Assembly: GCA_030626915.1 (NCBI GenBank)
Contig: DAOUTC010000047.1
Span: 1-8,664 of the forward strand
Source: Dehalococcoidia bacterium
GTDB lineage: Bacteria > Chloroflexota > Dehalococcoidia > GIF9 > AB-539-J10
Direction of reading: 5' to 3'
Length of the DNA: 8,664 bases
Below are positions 1 to 6,452 of the stretch, piece by piece; the stretch's first letter is position 1, and each line of letters begins with the position of its first letter. The notes under the pieces were generated by a model. The model saw nothing but the letters and a program-made list of their open reading frames with translations, did not search any database and was not told where the DNA came from. A program made the translations under genes and the position numbers.

Positions 1-1216
1 GTTTGATAACATCCAGCCCCATACTTTCATCATTAATGTCAATCCCTCTCACTGCACAATTAATCATTTTAGCCATCTCGTTATCCATCACCAGCTGAGT
101 TAAATCAAATGTAATTCCGAGTTCAAGCATCCCCATACCATAAATTAAATTAGCGCCTGCTAATGCGGGTAAAAGGGCAGTTATGGTTTTTTCATGAGCT
201 GCTTGCGCATCGGGAACTTTGCTATCTGCCTACCCGCCTCCAACATAACTTGGAAGGTGATAGTATTGAGCCAGTTGTGCTACTGCAGCGCTAATCAAGC
301 CAAATTCAGGACATCCCACTGGAGCAGTGGCCTTTCTTAAGTCCATGATTGTAGTGGAACTGCCATAAATTACAGGTGCCCCTTTACGAACTAACTGGGA
401 TAATACAATTCCTGCTAACACTTCTGCATTATGACCAATCAATGTACCTGCCAGTGTCACAGTTGATGTGCCACCTGCCATAGCCATAGACAAAATGTTG
501 GTGGGCATCCCCGCTGCGGCAGCTTCTATAATAACCTCACTGCAACCCTGGCCAAGTGACAACGGGCTGCTAGGGCAAACGAAAGCAGTCCATATAGGGC
601 GCTCTTTAGCTTTCTCTTTGCCGCCGGCAATAACTGCAGACATTTCAATAAACAACTTTGTAAGCTCCTTAGTAGTAGGGCCACCAAAGCAATGTTTAGA
701 AGTATTAGTTAGAGAAGCTTCCGCAGTATGAAGAGGTTCCAACTTCGGGGTGACGTCACCAGCAACAAGCGGCTTTCCCTCGACAACACTCACTTCGCTT
801 AAAGCATCGCAAACTAACACAACATTAGCTACATCCTCTTTAGTTGTCTCTCTACGCTCTCCTGTAAAAGGGTCTGTAATCATTATGGCCTGGCCAAAGT
901 TAGTAAACGCCACTCTCTTACCCCCTATAACTACATCATCTTTGGGGCTTCTCCCTGCCAGTAGAATCGTACTAGGCGCAGAGCGAATAGCATCCTCCAC
1001 AACATGAGGAGGAAACTTCACTAGCCGCTGTTTCTTATCCACAATACAACCACCACCATCAAAAATATCTATGGCCTCGTCATTTTCAACCTCTATCCCG
1101 GTTTCTCTCATCGTTTCCAGGGTAGCCAGGTGAATTTCATACAGCTCATCCTCTGAAAGTAGATTTAACCCTGCCCCTCTTATTACATTCATACCGGCTA
1201 TTACGCTATTTTTCAT
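1..1216 (-). CDS. mttB: Trimethylamine methyltransferase MttB, pyrrolysine-containing, 3' end outside window
   Basis: MttB moves a methyl group from trimethylamine to its cognate corrinoid protein, leaving dimethylamine; it acts in the cytoplasm. The frame opens at ATG 1216, with AAGGAGGTG a few bases upstream, and meets a TAG at 232-230 (codon 329). The same frame stays open for 76 more codons to the window edge. The residues around the TAG (LPSYVGGG before it, ADSKVPDAQAAHEKT after it) match the segment around pyrrolysine in archaeal MttB as I recall it, where Pyl is at residue 334. Other family segments are seen upstream (SMAMAGGTSTVTLAGTLIGH, APVGCPEFGLISAAVAQLAQ). Seen directly: the in-frame amber codon and conserved coding sequence on both sides. 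Inferred: UAG is decoded as pyrrolysine. A nonsense mutation is unlikely given the position and the intact downstream frame. It lies 117 bp after mtbB and is the last gene of the visible cluster. Confidence 0.93.
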
Positions 1217-1290
1217 TCAACACCTCCTTTCAATAAAATCTCAAAACACCTCTGGAAATCTCCTGACATCCTACATATTGCCTCCTTTTC
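1213..1290 (-). promoter_or_regulatory. Leader of mttB with a second Shine-Dalgarno site and overlapping mini-ORFs, one with an ATG-TAG start
   Basis: On the minus strand an orphan AAAAGGAGG (1289-1281) is followed 4 nt later by ATG (1276-1274) and immediately by TAG (1273-1271). If the amber is read through, this frame runs to TGA at 1243-1241, giving 11 residues including Pyl. A second start, ATG 1269, opens an 18-codon frame (MSGDFQRCFEILLKGGVE) whose TGA (1215-1213) overlaps the mttB ATG as ATGA, which would couple translation. The 14-mer AAAGGAGGCAATAT here (1288-1275) is identical to the mtbB ribosome binding site (2742-2729), so this may be a duplicated leader or the start of a lost cistron. 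No function is proven. Confidence 0.3.
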
Positions 1291-1333
1291 AAATATCTAA
1301 TTCACGATATAACTTTATTGCCTCTACTGGTCA

Positions 1334-2728
1334 TCACTTCAATTTTCTACCTATTCTCTCCTCAAACTTATTTACGCTGTTGATTTCTATATCCAGCAGC
1401 TCAGCTATGCGAAATTTCGCATCGATACCCTGGGCCACATTAGGAAGTACATACGCACTCCCAATATTTAAGTCTCTTCTTAGCTCATTCATCACCACAG
1501 GGTCTGAGAGGTCAGCCACAGAAACTTCCAATTTCTTAGCTACATACTCCTTAGCTTCATTGATTTTCATTCCCCGGGCAATTTCCATTCGCGCTACCAG
1601 ATCTCCAGCAGTGCGTATTCCACCCATTCCCGAGGCAAAACTATGAGCTCCAGACATCCCCTGTGTGTCACCCGCTCCTACCTACAAACCATCTAATCCA
1701 GTTATTTCTACCAGAGCTTTAGAAACCCTGGATACCGAATCTACAGGAAGTACATCCTGCATCGGTATTCCGCATACACCCATGCCCACATTACCATGTA
1801 TAAGTATATTAGAATTCTTAACACAAGCCTTAATAAAAGTGCTTGCTCGAGCTACATCCCTGGGGCATGAGGAATCTGTATTGGTATTAACAGCCGGACC
1901 AAAAATGTTGACTCCTGCTTTCTCAGCCAACTTCAGTTGCTTATGAGGATATAAGCCTGCCAGGCGAACGCCATCATAAGTTAACGCCCCATGCATACCA
2001 AAAATGAACTCCCCAGCCATGCCCATTTCAATGCATATATCAGGGTATTTCTGTCTCAATATCTCAGTTGCTCGCAAAGCAGCCAGGAAATCCCCATCCC
2101 CCGCTGCCCCCGTGGTATCAAAATTAATACCATCGGCTCCTGCTTCATACATTGTGCTGGCTACAAAAACCATATCATTAACGGCATGCTCTACCATTTC
2201 TTCGAAAGATGCCCTGGCTTCAGCAATTTTACCCTGAGGCAGCAGTTCCATCGGGTTAACGCATGGGCCATCTGGTTGAGTATACAAACCTAAATTGGGC
2301 ATACCACCATAAAACATGGCGGGGATTGTCACCAGCAAAGCTTGTTCCATTATCGGCTGGTCCATCCAGGTAAGTTGCTTGGCTGGCTTATAACTGTAAT
2401 CAACATGAGCCATTTCCAACGTATCAGCGCCTAACAACCTTTCCAGGATTTGCAGCGATTGAAATTTACTTGCTGTGCTATATGAGCGCTTAATTTTAAG
2501 AGGTCCACAATCATAACTAAGCACTACTTCTTTCCCCATATCCACACCAACACTTCTATCAGGACGTTTAAACAGTTCGGCTAAGTATCGCAATTCGTCT
2601 TCAGAAAGAGGAGGAATCTTTCCCCTTTCTGCTGCGTCCTGAGTGCCCCCTTCGAGGTCACTCCGGAGCTCACTTTCGCTGAGCTCAACTATAGAACCAT
2701 CTCCCAGTCTCGTACGAATTTTCCCCAT
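1334..2728 (-). CDS. mtbB: Dimethylamine methyltransferase MtbB, pyrrolysine-containing
   Basis: MtbB transfers one methyl group from dimethylamine to its corrinoid partner, giving monomethylamine, in the cytoplasm. The gene starts at ATG 2728, 6 nt after AAAGGAGG, and has an in-frame TAG at 1684-1682 (codon 349). It continues to TGA at 1336-1334, for 464 residues including Pyl. This is very close to archaeal MtbB, which I recall as 467 residues with Pyl at 356. Family segments appear in order: GADGINFDTTGAAGDGD, EMGMAGEFIFGMHGALTYDG, NVGMGVCGIPMQDV, GLDGL before the amber, then VGAGDTQGM and GMGGIRTAGDLVARMEIARG after it. A standard gene caller would give a 348-residue protein plus a separate 107-residue ORF beginning at an internal ATG (1657). 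These are one gene. The pyrrolysine reading is inferred from position and family. It lies 243 bp downstream of the non-Pyl MttB-family gene. Confidence 0.94.
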
Positions 2729-2971
2729 ATATTGCCTCCTTTACAAAATAATTTTACATACTCCGTTGGAATAATGCAGAATCAACCATTTTTGAAACTA
2801 ACTGATGGGAGCGTTATATTTGCTTCAATAATGTAAACACAGTGCAGATTACCAAGATAAACTTCTGACCACGCCTGAACCAACCCTGTCATTGCAGCAA
2901 AAAGTTCATTTTTTACACCTGCTTCCCACCAGGAGCCCCCCTCTTCTCCGCTGCATCACTCTAGATTCATT

Positions 2972-4408
2972 TTACTTTAGCAATTCCGTTTCAGCTCTGT
3001 TCAAAATCCGGGATATTTCCTCATATACATCCTTAGGAATAGGTGCAGGCTTATGAGTAGCTAGAATCTGTTTAACTTTCTCATGAGCCACTTGACTTAG
3101 TGATTTAGAACCTGCCTTCTCCCAGGTCGCAAATGAACTTTTGGCGCTCAACTCTGGTACCCAAACCTCTGTTCTGTAGTGAGTTAACGTATGTTTTTGT
3201 CCCAGGAATTGGCCCATAGGGCCAACTTTATGGATAATATCCAATGCCAGGGTATCATCGTTTATCTCAAATCCTCGAGCTAACCTGCGAGCTGCGTTAA
3301 TAATTTCATTATCAATAACCAGCATTTCCAGCGCCATAGCATTTGCTGCATCCAATCCCCCTAAAGCTACGATAAGCTCCGGGCCAGTCAACAACATCAC
3401 TGCATTATTCATACCCTTTTCATAGCCAGCCTGGGCATCCGGAATCTTGGAATCAATCCCCCCGCCAACCAGTTCAGCCGGAATTTGATAGTAATGCGCC
3501 AGTTGTGTTAGACCCATATGCATAAGGAAACGCTCTGGCGCACCCGAATTAGTGCACCCTGTCCTGAAATCAGTGGATGCAGCAGCACTCGAATATATCA
3601 CCGGTGCTCCAGCACTGGCACACTCAGAGATAACGATACTTGCCAGGGTTTCAGCATTACTAACAACTAATGTACCCGCTATAGTAGCTGGCGCTGTTTC
3701 ACCTATCAGAGGCTGAGTCATATGCACAACGGGAATGCCGGCTCTGGCAAATTCTATAACAGCTTCTATTGAGCCCTGCTCAAATGCTAGAGGCGAGATA
3801 GGAGACTGCAATGCGGACATAACAGGCCTTTTCTTAAGTTCTTCTTTACCACCAGCCACAGCTGCAGCAATCTCAATTTCATACCGGGCTTCTGTGGCAT
3901 TGAGTGCTTCTGTTTGAGCATGTTTTTCTGAGCTATTCAGCAAAGTAACCGTTTCCACTATTGCTTGCATCGATGCTGGCACCTCAGTAGGAGTCAGCGA
4001 GGCCCAGTTAACACTAACATTGTTGAGGTAATCCGCCACCCGTAACCAATCAGCCAGGTCTTTATTTGTAGAAGGGCGGCGCTTGCCAGTCTCCAAATCC
4101 ATTATAAGGGCTGCATACCCGGTCGTGGTATAGTGCGGCTGCTGTTTATCAAGCACAAAATCATATTTTGGGTTTCTAGCACAAAGCTTTATAGTTTTCG
4201 GGGCTAGCTCCAGAGCTTTCTTGACCAAGCTCGGAGGAATTCTGGCAATTTGTGTGTCATAATCGATGTCTGCTCCGCCTTGTTCCAGAATATCGAGAGC
4301 TTTCTTGCTGCGAACCTTAACCCCTGTCCCTTCTAATATTTTCAGCGAAGCGTTGTGAATAGTGTTTACTTCCTCTTGAGATAGAAAATCTATACTTGGC
4401 TTCGGCAT
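2972..4408 (-). CDS. MttB-family methyltransferase without pyrrolysine (candidate quaternary-amine methyltransferase)
   Basis: This is a 478-residue paralogue of MttB, full length for the family. It shares the N-terminal LSQEEVNTIHNASLKILEGT pattern, the central AGGKEELKKRPVMSALQSPISPL segment and the QLAHYYQIPAELVGGGIDSK block. Aligned without gaps to the neighbouring MttB, the pyrrolysine column is Gly317, and the frame has no amber codon. Characterised non-Pyl members (MtgB, MtpB, MtcB, MtyB) demethylate glycine betaine, proline betaine, carnitine or gamma-butyrobetaine to a corrinoid protein. By analogy this one probably acts on a quaternary or related amine, but the substrate cannot be read from the sequence. 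The start is ATG 4408, 6 nt after AAGGAGG. The in-frame TTG at 4414 directly abuts that site, so it is too close. The gene ends with TAA. A permease gene lies upstream and mtbB downstream. Confidence 0.88.
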   Translation of the reverse strand: MPKPSIDFLSQEEVNTIHNASLKILEGTGVKVRSKKALDILEQGGADIDYDTQIARIPPSLVKKALELAPKTIKLCARNPKYDFVLDKQQPHYTTTGYAALIMDLETGKRRPSTNKDLADWLRVADYLNNVSVNWASLTPTEVPASMQAIVETVTLLNSSEKHAQTEALNATEARYEIEIAAAVAGGKEELKKRPVMSALQSPISPLAFEQGSIEAVIEFARAGIPVVHMTQPLIGETAPATIAGTLVVSNAETLASIVISECASAGAPVIYSSAAASTDFRTGCTNSGAPERFLMHMGLTQLAHYYQIPAELVGGGIDSKIPDAQAGYEKGMNNAVMLLTGPELIVALGGLDAANAMALEMLVIDNEIINAARRLARGFEINDDTLALDIIHKVGPMGQFLGQKHTLTHYRTEVWVPELSAKSSFATWEKAGSKSLSQVAHEKVKQILATHKPAPIPKDVYEEISRILNRAETELLK

Positions 4409-4419
4409 TTTCAACCTCC

Positions 4420-4512
4420 TTAAATTCGCCCCGGATTCATTTTATTATGTAAATGTCTCTAAATCAACTGCCGTGAGCCCTGCAACCCTCCAATTTTAGT
4501 TAAATCCACCAC
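4420..4512 (-). promoter_or_regulatory. Possible leader ORF with internal amber codon ahead of the non-Pyl mttB-family gene
   Basis: GAGGAGG (4524-4518) precedes GTG 4512 by 5 nt and GTG 4509 by 8 nt. The frame encodes VVDLTKIGGLQGSRQLI and stops at TAG (4461-4459), so it is 17 codons if the amber terminates. If UAG is read through, it continues 12 more codons to TAA (4422-4420), which overlaps the Shine-Dalgarno of the next gene (TAAGGAGG). Amber readthrough would thus bring the ribosome onto the start region at 4408, while termination would leave it about 50 nt upstream. A competing ATG (4514-4512) opens only four codons. The layout suggests coupling or a pyrrolysine-responsive switch; chance is not excluded. 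Confidence 0.35.
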
Positions 4513-4543
4513 ATACACCTCCTCACTATTAACCACAACATCA

Positions 4544-4584
4544 GGCGTGATACACATGCGCACTCAAGGCATGTGTATCACGCC
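4544..4584 (-). terminator. Strong 16-bp hairpin after the permease gene (terminator or mRNA-processing element)
   Basis: GGCGTGATACACATGC (4544-4559) and its exact reverse complement (4569-4584) flank a 9-nt loop, 14 nt past the permease stop on the minus strand. No T-rich run follows on either strand, so it is not a classical intrinsic terminator. It may instead protect the 3' end of the permease message, lower read-through into the methyltransferase genes, or be a Rho-associated or processing element. The arms are perfect over 16 bp, which is unlikely by chance. Confidence 0.5.
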
Positions 4585-4598
4585 GTCTCTCTTACCAC

Positions 4599-6020
4599 TC
4601 AGCTTGCCGGGCTTACCTTTCTTTCAATTGCGCTAGCGATGTAATAAACCGCTATGGAAACTCCCAAGGCCACAAATCCTTGCTCTATCCATCCTAGTAA
4701 GCCACGCACAACCAGCACAGCATATACTATCACACTGATAAGGATAGCAGAAAAAGCGCCCCACTTCGTCCCTTTCTTGATAAAGTAACAGAGTGTAGGG
4801 CCAGCTATAACGCAGGACATACCAACCCAGCCAATAACAAGAAGCCTGACCATAAGCGCTGGAGGCGATGTAGAGGCCCAGTACACAGCCACCGCCCACA
4901 GAACCAACATTATGATTCGGCCCCATCTCAGCATCTGAGCTGGAGTTTGATTATATTTTTTGTACAAAGGGAAAAACAGCTCATCTACACAAGCAGTAGT
5001 TGCTAACAGGCTGCCATCAAAAGTTGTCATTATTGCAGTAAAGACCCCTATTGAAAACAATCCATATACTGCCGGATTGGTGAAGGTCTGAAAAAGCACA
5101 GGCATCACGCTGTCTGGGTCTGCTAAAGGCGCCGGAAGAAGGACATGTCCAGATATTCCGATAAAGATAAAAAATGGAACCATGCAAGTGGACCCCACAG
5201 CTATTAAGGTAAATAGAGCTGCTCCTTTTCTAGTGGACGACCCCAGACTTATGTAATAGTGCCAATAGTGAGGCAGAGCCTGATAGAAAACATACATTAC
5301 AAGAAAGCAGATCCATATACTGGCCATAGTGGCACCATATGGAGCTCCTGTAGGAGGATGTAAAAGTTCAGGATTAAATGCATTGATCCGGGCTGCTAAG
5401 CCCCCAATTCCCCCATGACTAGCGATTAGCCAGACACTCACACCAAAGGCGATACACATAAAACCAAACCCAACAACGTCCGTTAAAACAACTGCTCTCA
5501 ACCCTCCCATCAGGGAATAAGCAATTATAACAGCGCCGCATATTATAAGTGCCGGTACATATGACAGTCCCAATATCGGACCAAACATCAAACCTAAACC
5601 CTTGAGTGCCGCAACGAAAGTCATAACGTATGCGGCAAACGTAATTACGGAAATTAGAACCGTCAACGAATAACCACCATTATGCGCATCTCTTACGAAT
5701 CCCGTAAAAGAAACACTTTGCAATTCTGCAGCTTTTGCTCTAACCCTAGGTGCCCAAATATAAGCTACAATAGCCACACCTGGAATCCAGCCAGCAAAAC
5801 TGGCAAGCTCTGGTACACCGTAGGCATATCCGCTGCCTGGAGCTCCTATATAACTCCACACACCGGTGAGAGCAGTGGCGAAAGAAAAACCCAATATAAC
5901 GGGCGTCAACTTTCTTCCAGCTATATAATAATCTAATCTTGTTTTTACACCCCTCCTGTATATAACTCCTATCCCTAATAGAGCAATAAGGTAAAGAATA
6001 CATATAACCTTAGGTATCAT
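4599..6020 (-). CDS. Sodium:solute symporter (SSS) family permease
   Basis: This 473-residue, highly hydrophobic integral membrane protein has about a dozen or more predicted helices. Near the N-terminus it carries the SSS-like cytoplasmic motif DYYIAGRKLTP (residues 30-40), followed by a glycine-rich segment (GVWSYIGAPGSGYAYGVPEL) typical of the first core helices of the LeuT fold. SSS proteins couple uptake of sugars, amino acids, monocarboxylates or osmolytes such as betaine and proline to sodium entry. In this cluster it probably imports the methylated amine used by the downstream enzymes, but the substrate is inferred from context only. The start is ATG 6020, 8 nt after AAGGAGGTG. The ATG overlaps the TGA of the preceding small membrane protein (ATGA), so the two are translationally coupled. 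A strong hairpin lies just after its TGA. Confidence 0.9.
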   Translation of the reverse strand: MIPKVICILYLIALLGIGVIYRRGVKTRLDYYIAGRKLTPVILGFSFATALTGVWSYIGAPGSGYAYGVPELASFAGWIPGVAIVAYIWAPRVRAKAAELQSVSFTGFVRDAHNGGYSLTVLISVITFAAYVMTFVAALKGLGLMFGPILGLSYVPALIICGAVIIAYSLMGGLRAVVLTDVVGFGFMCIAFGVSVWLIASHGGIGGLAARINAFNPELLHPPTGAPYGATMASIWICFLVMYVFYQALPHYWHYYISLGSSTRKGAALFTLIAVGSTCMVPFFIFIGISGHVLLPAPLADPDSVMPVLFQTFTNPAVYGLFSIGVFTAIMTTFDGSLLATTACVDELFFPLYKKYNQTPAQMLRWGRIIMLVLWAVAVYWASTSPPALMVRLLVIGWVGMSCVIAGPTLCYFIKKGTKWGAFSAILISVIVYAVLVVRGLLGWIEQGFVALGVSIAVYYIASAIERKVSPAS

Positions 6021-6223
6021 TTAACCGCACCTCCTTTCTCACCTGCTTCTGCTCGTGCCTCCTCTTTCTCTTCCTGACGAGAAAGAAAGTATGCGATTAG
6101 CGTGGCTGCTATCCAACCAGGAAAACCAGTATATAGCACGAGCACAGGGTCTATTATCCCTATTATGACTGATGCTATTCCCCACGCTATGATGACTATA
6201 CTCGCTATCGTGCCCTTTTTCAT
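6017..6223 (-). CDS. Small two-helix membrane protein, likely accessory to the symporter
   Basis: This 68-residue protein has two hydrophobic segments: roughly residues 5-26 (ASIVIIAWGIASVIIGII) and 30-48 (LYTGFPGWIAATLIAYFL). A charged Glu/Lys/Ala-rich tail (RQEEKEEARAEAGEKGG) follows. Small proteins of this size are commonly encoded directly upstream of SSS permeases (DUF997/YhdT and DUF3311 are known types). I cannot assign this one to a named family. AAAGGAGG lies just upstream of ATG 6223. The TGA overlaps the permease start by 4 bp, so the two products are probably made together and may form a complex. It is the first gene of the minus-strand cluster. Confidence 0.82.
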   Translation of the reverse strand: MKKGTIASIVIIAWGIASVIIGIIDPVLVLYTGFPGWIAATLIAYFLSRQEEKEEARAEAGEKGGAVK

Positions 6224-6324
6224 TTTACCTCCTTTATTATTTTACCGATAGCACAATAAATTCACAGACCACCAATATTAGAACAGAATTAGGAAAGCTG
6301 CACCTGAGAAATGAAATACGCATT

Positions 6325-6351
6325 TTAAACAAGCAATTTACTCACCTCCTC
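6325..6351 (-). promoter_or_regulatory. Orphan Shine-Dalgarno with minimal ORF in the leader of the amine cluster
   Basis: GAGGAGGTGAG (6351-6341, minus strand) is a near-perfect anti-anti-SD match about 120 nt before the first real gene. Eight nt after GGAGG a TTG (6336) opens a three-codon frame ending in TAA (6327-6325). Downstream, ATG 6323 begins a 28-codon hydrophobic frame ending at 6237, but it lacks a well-placed ribosome binding site. It could be a leader peptide, a standby ribosome site or chance. I found no convincing sigma-70 promoter for the minus-strand cluster nearby. Confidence 0.2.
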
Positions 6352-6364
6352 TTCTCCGTATTAT
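6337..6364 (+). promoter_or_regulatory. Candidate sigma-70 promoter for the rnc operon (distal)
   Basis: TTTACT (6337-6342) and TATTAT (6359-6364) are separated by 16 bp, giving 4/6 and 5/6 matches to the -35 and -10 consensus. They point toward rnc, with a start expected near 6371. AT-rich intergenic DNA gives such matches by chance, so this is tentative. Confidence 0.25.
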
Positions 6365-6424
6365 TTCTAGTTTACTATAAGTCTTCACTTTTGACAAGGG
6401 AGTGTGCACCCGCGGGGTTTTTCC

Positions 6425-6433
6425 TGTTATACT
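6425..6433 (+). promoter_or_regulatory. Candidate extended -10 promoter element for rnc (proximal)
   Basis: TGTTATACT matches the extended -10 form TGnTATAAT with one mismatch. Transcription would start about 6440, just before the GGGAG ribosome binding site (6441-6445) of rnc, leaving a very short leader. There is no -35 at the usual spacing; a perfect TTGACA at 6391-6396 is 31 bp upstream, too far to pair with it. This is an alternative to the distal candidate. Confidence 0.25.
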
Positions 6434-6452
6434 TAAAGCTGGGAGTTGCAAT

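Noticed and set aside
468..1007. Plus-strand ORFs opposite mttB, and similar ones opposite the other genes
   Set aside because: They are antisense shadows of strongly supported coding regions, with no family resemblance or ribosome sites.
230..1216. mttB as a truncated pseudogene ending at the amber codon
   Set aside because: The frame stays open and MttB-like after the TAG, and the TAG is at the known pyrrolysine site. mtbB next door shows the same pattern.
1334..1657. A separate 107-residue protein
   Set aside because: It is the C-terminal part of MtbB in the same frame after the amber codon. Its apparent start is an internal Met within conserved MtbB sequence.
2729..2971. An open stretch of about 57 codons on the minus strand (containing WWEAGVKNELFAAMTG) between the two methyltransferase genes
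   Set aside because: It starts from a stop codon with no usable initiation codon or ribosome site early in the frame, and I recognise no homology. An open frame this short is expected by chance. A degraded gene remnant is possible but not supported.
4406..4414. TTG 4414 as start of the non-Pyl mttB-family gene
   Set aside because: It directly abuts the AGGAGG sequence with no spacing. ATG 4408 has ideal spacing.
6237..6323. A 28-codon hydrophobic ORF (minus strand) before the small membrane protein
   Set aside because: It has no ribosome site at proper distance and no recognisable family. It is mentioned only in the leader description.
6408..6422. ACCC-GCG-GGGT followed by TTTTT before rnc as a terminator or attenuator
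   Set aside because: The stem is only 4 bp with a 3-nt loop, too weak to support a call.
6402..6452. GTG 6402 as the rnc start, adding 17 residues
   Set aside because: ATG 6453 has GGGAG at good spacing and gives the normal RNase III N-terminus. The extension lies over likely promoter sequence.
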